Shown here one piece after another: positions 1 to 10,853 of a stretch of DNA of 64,000 bases (position 1 is its first letter; each line of letters starts with the position of its first letter). Below the pieces are notes generated by a model, which saw only the letters and a list, made by a program, of their open reading frames with translations, searched no databases and was not told the DNA's origin. The translations under genes and the position numbers were made by a program. The stretch is from Chelydra serpentina (Eukaryota > Chordata > Testudines > Chelydridae). The stretch spans positions 992,001 to 1,056,000 of the forward strand of contig JBAIAC010000018.1 of NCBI GenBank assembly GCA_037349315.1, in the 5' to 3' direction.

Positions 1-897
1 TATCCAAAAGTTTTACATTAGATACAGAGGTAGATATTAGATGTAGAATGTTGGCAAAGTATTCTGCATTTTTAAATATTCTTTCTGTTTACTGGGTTAT
101 TTGTTTTGTTTTTTTATTTTATTTTTGAAGTATGTGTGAGAGGACAGAAGGGGAAATACTTCATTATGTCCATGAATTATTCAGTTATGGTTCTCAGTGT
201 TAATATTCCTTTAAATAGCTTAATATTTTCCTTTTAGTGTGTGTCAGATTTTTTTCGTAATGCAGATTGTGTGCCACATTTCTTAGGAAGCTGCAGTCTT
301 GATGAAGTACTAGCTGCTAGCAATCCCTGCAAACAATTTCAGACCTTAACGATAAATGATTGATTCTAATCTTATTTTCTGGCACCACATAAATTACAAT
401 CACATATAAATAGATGTGTGTTCTGCTGTCTGTACATTTTTTTGACAAGAACCCATTTACTCTCTCTAGAGAGTCTTCTCCCCACCCTTGAAAATTTTAT
501 CCTCAAATAGTACCCCTACACATTTCCCCCCAGCACAAACAGAAAGCTGTGCTTCAGATCTTGCCGTTGTGTCATTTGCATTGATAATTTATTTTACAAT
601 TAATATCTACAAGCTGAATTTTATAATAATAATATAATACAATACTCTTTGTTTAGTGCCAGCATTCAGTTTGTAATTCTTTTTACTTTCAGTAACCGAT
701 TCGGTAATTTTTCTGAATGTGAGAAGCCAATTCCATAATCAAAGTGCATAAACACAGAAGCCTAGAATCTCCAATGTATATTATGGAATCTGTGTGCAGA
801 AAATGACCAGAAACAAGACCCCAAGAAAAATAACTGGAAAGATACTCTGGGTACCTACATATATGTCAAAATATTTGTGAGCTAAGGTAAAATTTTA
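1..897. other. AT-rich intronic sequence, nothing recognised
   Basis: This stretch is AT-rich, with scattered short A and T runs. I see no splice-flanked coding segment, RNA gene or recognisable transposon end in it. It is read as intron because a plausible exon lies downstream on the plus strand. Confidence 0.5.
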
Positions 898-1070
898 GAA
901 TGTGTCCAAGTCCCATTTTCAAAAGGAAATTAGGCACTTAAGCTACTAAGCCTTGTTAAAGTCCAGGGAATTTACCTACCATTGAAATCAATGGGATTTA
1001 GGCACCTAACTCACTTAGGCACTTTTGAAAATCCCAGTAGATGCCTAAAGACCTTTGAAAATCTGGTCTT
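898..1070. repeat. Old dispersed MITE-like repeat
   Basis: The segment contains the phrases 'ttaggcacct' and 'tttgaaaatctgg' with an imperfect inverted arrangement around 'ccattgaaatcaatggg'. The same vocabulary recurs near 13.7, 24.1, 45.4, 53.95, 58.4 and 59.1 kb, so this is a member of an old interspersed family rather than unique DNA. The class is uncertain; the imperfect inverted symmetry suggests a non-autonomous DNA transposon. Confidence 0.42.
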
Positions 1071-1742
1071 ATAGTCTCAGTCACATCATTACTGATGTGC
1101 TCCAGAATCCCATGGATGTCTGTGGGAGTTTTGATTTCTGAAGAATAAAGTATTTATCAAATATTTTGCTTGTAATCAAAAAGATTTCAAAAGGATATCA
1201 ATATGATCAGATTCAGTAAGACCTCTGGCAGCAATGTGTGTTCTATCAGCAGCAGTCTTTTAATGGCATGCAATGGAAGAAACAAAAATAAAGAAATGCA
1301 AAAATTGATTTTAGAGCAAAGTATTAATTTACCTCTCCATAACCTTTTGTCTCAATCTGACAATATTATGTCGATAATACACAGAAGCCTTATTGATCAC
1401 AGATGCAAAAGGCTTACCAAAAAAAAAATCAGAATGTAATGTTATAACCCAGGTCTTCATGTTCCAGGATGATAGTCATATTAATGTATAACCAAAGTTA
1501 ACTGTTAGAAGCAGAGTGATGCTCAGCAGATCTCTATGAAAAGGTTAATAAACTTTAGCCGTTAAATGGATGTCGCTTCATTAAATTGCTTGCTATTGAA
1601 ATGCTTAATATCACCCAAGCAATAGTCAAGGCTGTTATGGTATTGCTATAATTAGATAACAATCTGTGTCACCTACATAAAAGAACCTTGGATCACATTG
1701 ACAGATGACAAGTCCAACAACAATGTTGTATACACATGCATG

Positions 1743-1766
1743 CGCACACACACACGTGCACACACA
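1743..1766. repeat. CA microsatellite
   Basis: Short run of alternating C and A, interrupted by CGTG. No gene is associated with it. Confidence 0.75.
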
Positions 1767-2483
1767 ATGGTAACAGAACAAAGCCTGTGCCCACTTGTTT
1801 TGAGAACAAAATTGATCAGACCTAAATCTCCCCCTAGACACCAGCAGTAATGTGAAAGAAAGTAAGCCAGCTGAAAAGCAATCAGAATGGACTGCACTTA
1901 GCTGCATTACTGAATGCTGCTAGAAATGCCGCAGACACCAATAATGACAGAGAATCTGTGCCTGCCACCATTAGGACATCATTGTATGCTTTTAACTATG
2001 TTGTTTTAGGAGTAGGAAGTCTACGAAACTCAGATTGAAGATAAAATTGTAGCAAATTAATAGTTTCATTTGGAATTTTTATAATTTTCAGATTGGTCTA
2101 CTAAACTGAAGTGAAAATCTGAGTCTCATATACCATTTGTGGATATCCAGTCCTAAATTGCTTCATTCTGCCTGAGTTTGTAAATGATGTTGACTTGATT
2201 TTGTGTGTGGTTGTATTTAGTTCACTGGTTATTTGGTAATTAAATAGGATTATTACATTAATATGTTTGACTAATCTTTGTGCACTTACACGTGGGCTGT
2301 GTTGATCATCTATAAATAAAATATTAATATTTTTAAATGAGTGCAATTATAATAAAAGCAACTTCTGAATGTCTTTGAAAAAATGTGTAAATTGGAAACT
2401 GGGCCAGTAATTGATGGGTCCAGAGTGCTTCTCTACAGAAGGAATTATTTATCATTTGTAATCCAGAAATTGTTAATGGCTCC

Positions 2484-2566
2484 AATCAGAGATGGCTCCT
2501 ATGTGCTAGGCACTGCACAATCACTTATTAATAAGACAGGCCTTGTCCCCAAAAGCTTGTAATCTT
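2484..2566. repeat. Old SINE/LINE-tail fragment
   Basis: The text 'tgtgctaggcactgcacaa' followed by 'aagacaggccttgtcccc' and 'aagcttgtaatct' matches an ancient amniote dispersed repeat that I know as common background. A related piece lies near 19.2 kb ('gagcttacaatccaag'). The subclass cannot be assigned by eye. Confidence 0.4.
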
Positions 2567-3036
2567 TGTTTTAGAATTGTGTTTGGCTTTAAGCCCTATG
2601 TTACCTTAATGTCATCTGGCAAAAACGTTTGGGTAAACATACTGTATTAAGTAACTTGGCCAAAGCTTCCAAAAGACCTACTGGCTGCAGGGAGCCACTT
2701 GTCCAATACTCAGCTGTCTTCAAAAATCACTGCATGTAGCCCTTGCTAGAATGAAGCCATCTTTAGCTAAGATTTCTTGGTTTAAGAAATCTGGGCCTGA
2801 TTTGACCTATTGAAGTCAAAGAACTTTGGATGTGACCTCTATCAATAGGATGAAAAAAAGACAGTTGGATAATTTCTCTTGTTGCTCAGAATTTTCAGTA
2901 ATAATAACAAAAAAAAGTTCCAAATGAATAGGCAAGGCCTTCGGATACCTACAAATATTCTTGAATGTATACTCCATTCTGATTATGTACATTTAGGTGA
3001 TTGTTGAGAAGTAGTCTGAACTGAGGCATGTATGGG

Positions 3037-3160
3037 TAGGGTGACCAGACAGCAAATGTGAAAAATCGGGACAGTAAGTGGGGGATAATAGGAGCCTATA
3101 TAAGAAAAAGACCTAAAAGTCGGGACTGTCTGTATAAAATTGGGACATCTGGTCACCCTA
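3037..3160. mobile_element. hAT-type MITE with 8-bp TSD
   Basis: This 124-bp element has terminal inverted repeats TAGGGTGACCAGA at the left and the complementary TCTGGTCACCCTA at the right. It is flanked by the perfect 8-bp direct repeat TGTATGGG at 3029-3036 and 3161-3168, the target-site duplication length expected for hAT transposases. It is too short to encode anything and would have been moved in trans. A sequence with the same left end (TAGGGTGACCAGAT) occurs at 55475. Confidence 0.85.
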
Positions 3161-3282
3161 TGTATGGGGGTCATTTTATCCAAAATACAAAAACGTCATT
3201 ATTTTAAATTCTTGACTATCCATTTGCCTAAATAACTATACCAGTTTATCCTGTTAAGCTAGAAAGAAAATACCTAATCTAA

Positions 3283-3585
3283 GGGCTGGTCTACACTACG
3301 GGGGGGGGGGGGGGTTGTCGATGTAAGGTACGCAACTTCAGCTACGTGAATAACGTAGCTGAAGTCGACGTACCTTGCTCGACTTACCTCGCCGTGTGGA
3401 CCCTGCAAAGTCGAAGGCTGCCGCTCCCCCGTCGCCTCCTCTTCCTCCTCGCGTCGGGGTGGATTACCAGAGTCGACGGGAGCGCGTTCTGGGATTGATT
3501 TATCGCGTCTAGATTAGACGCGATAAATCGATCCCAAAAGATCGATTGCTACCCGCCGAATCGGGCGGGTAGTGTAGACAAGCCC
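3283..3585. mobile_element. PIF/Harbinger-type MITE
   Basis: This element of about 303 bp starts GGGCTGGTCTACACTA and ends with the complementary TAGTGTAGACAAGCCC. It is bounded by the 3-bp duplication TAA, which fits the TWA target preference of PIF/Harbinger elements. Inside are two strong hairpins, one centred on 'cgtgaataacg' and one on 'cgcgtctagattagacgcg', and a run of G near the left end. A relative with the same ends and hairpins is at 29616-29912. It has no coding capacity. Confidence 0.8.
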
Positions 3586-3989
3586 TAACATCCATAAGTA
3601 AGAAACTGTAAGAGAAACTTTTTAAAGTTACCAGAAGTGACACATGTCTATGAATAATTAAATTACAGAACATGAACCCCTCCACCAAAATACCTAGACA
3701 GCAAATACCTACATCCTTCTCGGGAGACACAAGCAGAAAAGTGACTGAATAGGTCCATGCACATGTACATCTCCTTCCTTAGCTACCTACTAAGTAATAT
3801 GGACACTGTGCCTTCCTCCCTGCTCTTGCTACATTACTAAGAAGCATTATTAAAGATGGCTAGAGACACTATTTTCGTAGGACATGACAAAAGAGAGAAA
3901 CATATAGACAGGTTTTCTGAAATGCTCAGGGTTGGTATACCTGTGCTCCCACTGAAGAGTAAAACTCCCTTAGGAGAGGAAGGAATGCC

Positions 3990-4180
3990 CATGGTTAGGG
4001 CATCAGACTGGGAGACTTGAGTTGAATTCCCTTTTCTGCCACAGACTTCCTGTGTGACCTTGGACAAGTCACTTCACTTCTCTGTGCTTCAGTTCCCCAT
4101 TTGCAAAATAGGGCAGCAGGCTTCTGTTCACTGCTCAGGCACAGACCTGCTGTGTGACCTTGGGCAAGTCACTTCTCCTC
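3990..4180 (+). repeat. MIR/CORE-SINE-like fragment
   Basis: The phrases 'tgtgtgaccttggacaagtc' and 'tctgtgcttcagttccccat' are the hallmark of MIR-type CORE-SINEs. A second partial copy of the first phrase follows at about 4150. Similar old fragments lie near 25.1, 34.65, 62.4 and 63.7 kb. Confidence 0.7.
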
Positions 4181-5464
4181 ACAGTGTGTCTATTTCCCTT
4201 TCCAACCTTTATCAGAAATGCCTGTAGGGTGGCAGTGGGAGCATTACTGATGTGCTTACATGTTATCTGCCCTGTTGGGTATGCTCTTGTCTGATTTTAC
4301 ATTCCTGTGAAATGACTTGCTGGAAAAAAATATTGTCAGCAAGAGCTTTCCCTCAAAGTTCTGTGTCGATAACAGGGAAGCAAACAAGTTAATGTGACCA
4401 GAATGTAAACGAAGAAGCTCCCCATCTTGGAGTTCAGCCTAACCCTATGATGTTTACAGTCCCATAGGTGCTCATTATCTCCCTAAGCAACTCTTACCTT
4501 GAGCTCCAGTGCAAGGGGTGGGAGAAGCTGAATGGGAGCATAAGCCCTTTTTTATTGGAGCCAAGGTAGTGGCTTGCCTATGTCATGCTGTTTTTATTTG
4601 GGTGATACTCCTCCTTTACTACTACAGTGCTAGTTCATTGCTTCACCACCACAGGCTGGCTGGGGAGTGTGTGTGTTTGCAGGTCATTCGTGTTGACTAG
4701 GATGAATAGGATGGGTTTTGAGTGGAGAACTGCTTGCAACATGTTTTTGCATACTTGTTTTCTGTGGTTGTTAGATCAGCACTTGGTGATATGCACTGAT
4801 CAGTGGGGGATTGATTGGCAGTAGAGAGGAGATAAGAGTTTGGAAGCTATGACAGAGGGCCTTCATGCAGATGGACCCCCTGAGACACTGCTTCTGGGCC
4901 CATGTCCCTCACAAAAGAATCTGCAAGGAGAACCTTGTGGGAGTTTGAAGTCTCATGTTTCTACAGGGTGTTGATCTGGACCCAAGGTAAGCTCCACAAG
5001 ACTTTCTCTCAGTAGGTCATGTTTATAAACACAGGCAAGGCCTGAAGTTCCTACAAATTCTATAATAACTCTGTGACATTGCACTCCATATGTTTTATGG
5101 AAATATGCTAATGAGCATGAATATAATGTAAGTGGAATATGCTTCATGCAAAAGGTCTCTTGTAGGGTATCATTACAAAGCTTATGATCTACTGAGTGTG
5201 TTCATCCTATTTGTATGAATGTACCAAATGTGCCAAAGATATAAAAGGGGGTGGCACAAAACAAAAAGGCTGACACTCATGAGAAATCCCTTAGTTACCA
5301 CTTGAGCTGGAACTAAGAAGAACTGTACCAGGGGAAAGGATTGGGCCCAGACTAAGAAGGAGTCTAGTCTGTGAAAGAAGCTTATTGGAACATCTCTGAG
5401 GGTGAGATTTACCTGTATTCAGTTTCTTAAATGTACTAGGCTTAGACTTGCGGGTTTTGTTTTA

Positions 5465-6303
5465 CAGTAACTCCTCACTTCAAGTCGTCCCCGTTAACAT
5501 TGTTACATTGCTGATCAATTAGGGAACATACTCATTTAAAGTTGTGCAATGCTCCACTATTATGTTGTTTGGACGCCTGCTTTCTCCACAGCTGGCAGCC
5601 TCCCTATGCATCCCCCCCTTCCCACAGTGACTCCCACCTGCCATCAGACCCCTCGGATCAGCGCCTTCCCCCTCCTCCCTCCCACCTCCTGCCCGGTGCA
5701 ACCAGCTGGCTTGTGGCATTTAGGAGGGAGGGGGGAGGAGCGAGGACTTGGCGCGCAGGCTCCCCCTCCCTCCCCTGCCTCCTGAACACCGCAAACCAGC
5801 TGATTGCCGTGGGCATGATGGAGGGGGGAGGAGCGAGGATTTGGCGTGCAGGTTCCCCCCTCCCTCCCTTGCCTCTTGCCCACGGCAATCAGCTGGCTTG
5901 CAGTGTTCAGAAGGCATGGGGGGAGGGGGGAACCTGTGTGCCGAGTCTTAATTCCTCCCCCTCCCTCCCCTGCCTCCTGCCCAGGGCATTCAGCTGGCTT
6001 GCGGCGTTTAGATGTGTTTTTTCCTGTTCAGCAAGAGGAGCAGCTGGACAATCCACCCTCTTCCACTCTCTGACTTCACCACCTCAACCAAGCTTCATAC
6101 AGTACTCAGCAATGATGATTGTAGCATTACATTTCTTGTTTAAAATGTATAAAATGCCTTTTGTCTGGGGAAAAAAAAATCCCTGAAACTTAGCCCCCCC
6201 CCTTTACATTAATTCTTATGTGGAATTGGATTCGCTTAACATCGTTTCACTTCAGGTTGCATTTTTCAGGAACATAACTACAACGTTAAGTGACGAGTTA
6301 CTG
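5465..6303. mobile_element. pogo/Tigger-type MITE nested in the LTR
   Basis: The ends are CAGTAACTCCTCACTT on the left and the complement of CAGTAACTCGTCACTT on the right. TA lies immediately outside each end (5463-5464 and 6304-6305), as expected for Tc1/mariner/pogo insertion. Similarity of the arms continues inward ('gttaacattgtt' against 'caacgttaagtg'). The interior is GC-rich and holds a tandem repeat. The 214-codon open frame that crosses it (5542-6186) is a by-product of the repeat and resembles no transposase. Confidence 0.85.
5703..5998. repeat. GC-rich tandem repeat, ~94-bp period
   Basis: The phrase 'cagctgg/cagctga' recurs at 5703, 5797, 5890 and 5991, giving periods of 94, 93 and 101 bp. 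Each unit contains a polypurine stretch (GGAGGGGGGAGGAGCGAGG in the best copy) followed by a polypyrimidine stretch (TCCCCCTCCCTCCCCTGCC). The array sits wholly inside the pogo-type MITE. Confidence 0.8.
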
Positions 6304-6788
6304 TATTTTGCTTGGTAACTTCTTTTGTTCTGTCTCGTGTTACTTGAAACCACTTAAATCCTATTTTTTATTCTTAATAAAATCACTTTTGTTTATTAAT
6401 CGACCCAGAGTAAGTGATATATCTGGGGGAGCAAACAACATATCTGCATATGTCTCTATCAGTGTTATAGAGTGGACAATTTATGAGTTTACCCTGTATA
6501 AGCTTTATACAGAGTAAAACGGATTTATTTGGGGTTTGGATCCCATTGGGACCTGGGTATCTGGGTGCTGGAGATAGGTAACTTGCTGAGTGGTTTTCAG
6601 TTGAAGTCTGCAGTTTTGGGGGCATGGACCAGACTTCGGTCTGTGTTGCAGCAAACTAGTGTGTCTGGCTCAATAAGGCAGGGCTCTGGAATCCCAAGCT
6701 GACAGGGAAAACGGGCTCAGAGGTAGTTTCAGCACATCAGGTAACAGTCCCAAGGGGGTCTCTGTGACCGAACCCATCACAAACTCTG

Positions 6789-6982
6789 AGAGAGACAAGA
6801 TGGGTGAGGTAATATCTTTTATTGGACCAACTTCTGTTGATGAGAGAGACCTGAAGAAGAACTCTTTGTAAGCTCGAAAGCTTGTCTCTTTCACCAGCAG
6901 AAGTTAGTCCAATAAAATATATTGCCTCACCCACGTTGTCTTTCTAATATTCTGGGACCGACACAACTCCGACAACACTGCA
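6789..6982 (+). mobile_element. PLE family-B tail with inverted leading copy
   Basis: The right part (about 6846-6982, plus) matches the 3' tail of the PLE at 8.9-10.6 kb: CTGAAGAAGA, a hairpin, CGAAAGC, then 'agttagtccaataaaatata'. The left part (6793-6837) is the inverse complement of the terminal part of that tail ('aatatcttttattggaccaa'). The insertion therefore folds back on itself. It sits immediately beyond the TSD of the solo LTR. Confidence 0.72.
6851..6885 (+). ncRNA. Hammerhead-like motif, PLE family B
   Basis: CTGAAGA (6851-6857) is followed by one A, then a hairpin with arms GAACT (6859-6863) and AGCTC (6871-6875), then GAAA (6876-6879) and GC. This is the order of a hammerhead ribozyme core: CUGANGA, stem II, GAAA, stem III. 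Four of the five stem II pairs form here. The extra A before stem II departs from the consensus and stem I is not convincing. It is probably a degenerate relic. Confidence 0.4.
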
Positions 6983-8869
6983 TGTAAGAACTCTTGTTTA
7001 GTATGATTGTATAAAACCAGTGTGAATTAAATGCCCCCAATTGATCTAGGTTCTAAATGTCCCAATTTAATGTCTATATTCAGATATACTAGCTGCAGTT
7101 ATGAATATTTGTTTTGTAAAAGTTCACTCTTTTAGTGCTGCATTTACTTTGATATACTCCTCAGCCATAAACTATGATGATTCTGTGCTCCGTTTTCCAT
7201 TATGCATGACTTTGGCTTTATATAATTACGCCAATAAAACCATGATGCTGCAGAATGTCTCTTTGAGATGTGAGGTTAGCACATAGTATATATTCACTAG
7301 GTACCGCCATAAATGGAGCATGGGCATTTTTAAAGTCTGAAGCAGGATCTGGCTGCAATTTCACATGTTTTATTTTATACTCTGGACGTATTAATGCCAT
7401 CTCAACATATCTGCTGCGGACACCAACAGATTAGCTGCTGTCTTTGGGCTAGGGAATTGTTGAGTTTACAATTTGAATGTAGTCTAGTGTACTCATTTTA
7501 TGTGATTTAAGATGTTTGTCTAATGCATTCTGGACTGCTTATTCAAGTTCATACTTTTTTTTTTCCCTTTTAACATATACAATATATTAACCAGCTTATG
7601 TCATTAAATACTTTAAAATGCTCTTTAAGAACTGCATGGATTGTTCTTGTAGTCTTTCACAGCTTGTTACTGCAACATTTAAAAAAAACATTGTGTGAGA
7701 AGAGTACTGAATCACTGTATCTTGCAGATATGCTACACGATACTTCAATATCATTTTTGATAAAAATGTTCAAACTATGGTATCTAAAAGAACTTAGCAC
7801 AGTTGGTCCTAATCTTTGATTGGTGCCCCTCATGCAATGCAAATAATAATAATAATAATAATAATAATTAATAGTGATAGCCAAGTTTAATATTTTAGTC
7901 ATATCCGTCTATGATCCTGGAATTTCTGAAAGGTCCAGGGGGTAAAGTTTTCACAAGTGTCCATAAGGAAAAGATGTTAACATTTATTTAGGTGCTGCAA
8001 GATGCCTATATACCTCTAGTGGGATTTTTCAGTCTCCAATTTTTAATGAGCTCCAACAACTATTCAAATATGTTAACAACGTCTAGCATCAAGTGATGTG
8101 TGTTTTGTGATCAGCTACACTATTTCTTCCTTTTTTCTTTCAATTTAATAGTGTGTGCAAGGTTTTTTTTAGGCTAGTATTTTCTGGTTTGTGACCATAC
8201 AGTTTTGGGGCTGGGAGTGAGTTTATGTCCACATAAGTGTCAGGTAACATAGTACAGTGAATCCATGTAACAGCTTCTTAATTATTTTTATTTTTGTGCT
8301 TGTCATTGCATAGCATAAAACTCATGTCGCAAATTATATATTTGTCAGCACGAGGAAAATAAATAGTAATTATGAGGTAGACATACCAGCGGTCATATGA
8401 GTTAAACATTTAACATTCAGGTAAAGGGGACAAGATGTTCTTCTGTTTCAGGTAATTGTAATGGTTGCATGATATTTATTTTCCTTCTGTACAATACTTG
8501 TTCTTGATTAAGTGAAGGTTTCTGTACTCCTCTGCTGTCACTTTAAACTCCTGGGATCTGTAAATGTAGGTACAGCATTAACACTTGGCTTCTGATCTCA
8601 GCTGATAAAGTAGGCTGTTAATTGTGGCTGCTGCGAAGGACCACTATAGGGAGAGGGAGGCAAAAGTCCTTGTACTACAAGTACAATGTTTCTAGAAGAT
8701 AATGCCAAATAGAGTTTAAAGGACTGATTTGTGTGTAAGGATCTTGTCTTGTGCTGGGAATGAGAGGAGCAATATATGTGGAGAAAGAGTACTGTGAAAT
8801 TATTAGAAGCAACATAAATAATGAAATAATTATGGCAAACCTATCGTATTTGGCCACAGCACTCTTACT
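6983..8869. other. Intronic sequence with one TAA microsatellite
   Basis: The sequence is AT-rich and non-coding. A run of TAA triplets lies at about 7840-7869. I recognise no exon or transposon end. Confidence 0.5.
7840..7869. repeat. TAA microsatellite
   Basis: About ten AAT/TAA units, uninterrupted except near the right end. Confidence 0.85.
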
Positions 8870-10606
8870 GAAGGAATATCAGGACTCAGAGAAACCATCC
8901 ACTCACGGGGCAAAGGGCCAGCTTCCTCCAGGACACAACAGACTTCCTCCAGAAACACCACAACATTGTCATTCTCCCTCAACATTATCATTGTCACTTC
9001 CCGATGCACCAACATCCTTCACAATGATGGCATCGCTACGGACCGCAAGTATTTACAAGATAATGGACAACCCTCAGATACCCACCCAAACACATTGCCG
9101 AACTCATCTATTTCATCCTCACCCATTGTAATTTTATGTGCAACAACAAACCATGGGAACAGCCACGGACACTAGGATGGCTCCCCAATATGCCAATCTC
9201 TTCATGGGCCACCTTAAAGAAGAATTTCTGCACAAATGCACCATGAAATCAATGATACACCTGAGATACAATGATGATATTTTCATCCTCTGGACAGATG
9301 ATCTAAATTCACTCATAGATTTCCACCACAACTTCAGCAACCACCACCCTTCCATTAAACTCTCTCCGCAACATTTCCACATTAGCATCAACTCCCTGGA
9401 CACCACAATCAGCTTAAGCAATGAAACCCTACAGACAACTATATATAAGAAACCCACGGATCACCACACCTACCTTCACAGATCTAGTAACCACCCCAAA
9501 CACACCAATAAGGAATCTGTTATCTACAGCCAGGTACTCAGATACCACAGAAAATGCTCAGAGGAGAAAGTCTGGGATACGCACCTTAACAAACTAAAGC
9601 CACCTTCACCAAACAAGGACACTCTGCCAGAAAAGAAAATGGCATCATGAAACAGGCCACCCAAATACCCCAAGAGAGCCTGGTTCAATAGAGATATCAA
9701 ACCCACTCCAAGCACATACCCCTAATTGTCACCTATCACCCCATACAGGAACCACACAAAGTATCATCAAACAGTTATAACACATATTTGATGGGGACCC
9801 ATCCTGAAAGAAATCTTTCCTGAGCCTGCTCTTCTGGCCTTTAAACAACCACCAAGCTCAGCATGAGAAGCAAGCTCTGCACAGGCCAGGACACACAAAT
9901 TCAAAGTGGCACCAGGCCCTGCCAGAACAACAGATGCAAAACCTGTAGGTGTATTTCCACAGCTACAATGATCAACACCACGCACAACACATCTTTCAAG
10001 ATCCCTGGGTCCTGTCACATACTATCACAACTTGTGGTGTATCTCCTCCAGTGCACTAAACGCCCCAATAACAACTGTGTGAAACAAGACAATCACCAGG
10101 CTCTTGAATGAACTTACACAGAAAAAGGATAAAAGACAAAAAACCCATGTCACCTGTGGATGGACGCTTTTCTCATAGTGATCACTCTACATCTGACCTC
10201 TGCTCTAATCCTCAAAGGAAGTCTGCACAACATCTTCAAAAGATGAGCCTGGAAGTTTACATTCATAACTTTGCTAGACACTAAAAATCAGGGACTGAAC
10301 TGATGTACTGGATTTATGGCTTATTACAACAGTCTAACCCACTACCTCCCTCACCCCCAGCTTTTTTTCCCCCTTTCCCCATATGACTAGAGAAGTTAAG
10401 AGGTCACTTCACCTTGAATAGTCTCTTGAAATATGTGTTAACTACTTATGCTAAACAATTTGTTTCACCTTGTATTTAGCTGTGACATACTGAGTACATT
10501 TCCCAGACCTGAAGAAGAGCTCTGTGTATGCTCAAAATCATCTCTTTCTCACTAGCAGAGGTTGGTCCAATAAAAGATATTACCTCACACACATTGTGTC
10601 TCTAAT
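8870..10606 (+). pseudogene. Decayed Penelope-like element, family B
   Basis: Translated pieces in shifting frames line up with a PLE reverse transcriptase. 'SRCTNILHNDGIAT' (near 9012-9053) matches the motif A region usually read as SLYTNIP. 'TRMAPQYANLFMG' follows near 9171. 'RYNDDIFILW' at about 9267 is the catalytic YxDD box. 'YKKPTDHHTYLH' follows near 9445. A cysteine-rich linker ('CQNNRCKTC', about 9918-9944) and the start of the region before a GIY-YIG domain come next, but the domain itself is destroyed. The 3' tail at 10501-10606 matches the family-B tail at 6.85 kb. Stops and frameshifts throughout make it a dead copy. PLEs encode a reverse transcriptase and usually a GIY-YIG endonuclease. 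Confidence 0.82.
10509..10545 (+). ncRNA. Decayed hammerhead-like motif at the PLE tail
   Basis: CTGAAGA at 10509-10515 is followed by one A and arms GAGCT (10517-10521) and TGCTC (10529-10533), giving four of five pairs. The next residues are AAAA where GAAA is expected, so a core residue has been lost. The position, just before the tail of the PLE, matches the other copies. Confidence 0.35.
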
Positions 10607-10781
10607 GATTTGCCATGCACGTCATCAGGTGCCTGGGCCAATCTTCTGTGTGTATGTATTTATCTGTATTTATTTTGCTCTGTCTATTATAAAGTACATT
10701 GATCTTTACTGTATGACATTTAGCCTTGTGATGAATAGCTGGTGTACTAGAATAACAATGTGACATTCCTAAGGAAAACAG

Positions 10782-10853
10782 GGCCTGAACAAAAGCCTAT
10801 TGAAGTCAGTGTGTGTCTATCCATTGACTTCAATGGGCTTTAGATTGGGCCCA
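10782..10853. repeat. Palindromic MITE-like repeat ('gggcctgatccaaag' family)
   Basis: Near-palindromic text around 'ccattgacttcaatgggctt' with ends related to GGGCCTGATCCAAAG. Relatives are at 13885-13942 and 57984-58055. No coding content. Confidence 0.5.

Larger units (their letters stand above)
5072..6781 (+). mobile_element. Solo LTR, interrupted by a pogo-type MITE
   Basis: The sequence begins TGTGACATT and ends CCCATCACA, the TG...CA ends of an LTR. It is flanked by the perfect 5-bp duplication AACTC at 5067-5071 and 6782-6786. A TATA-like ATATAAAAGG lies at 5239-5248 and an AATAAA polyadenylation signal at 6376-6381, both on plus, which sets the orientation. Removing the nested element at 5465-6303 and its TA duplication leaves about 869 bp. 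No gag, pol or env remnant adjoins it, so it is a solo LTR, probably of an endogenous retrovirus. The family assignment is from general resemblance only. Confidence 0.82.

Noticed and set aside
5542..6186. 214-codon open frame on plus
   Set aside because: It lies across the GC-rich tandem repeat in the pogo-type MITE. The protein is Pro/Ser/Leu-rich and repeats with the DNA; several other frames are open over the same array.
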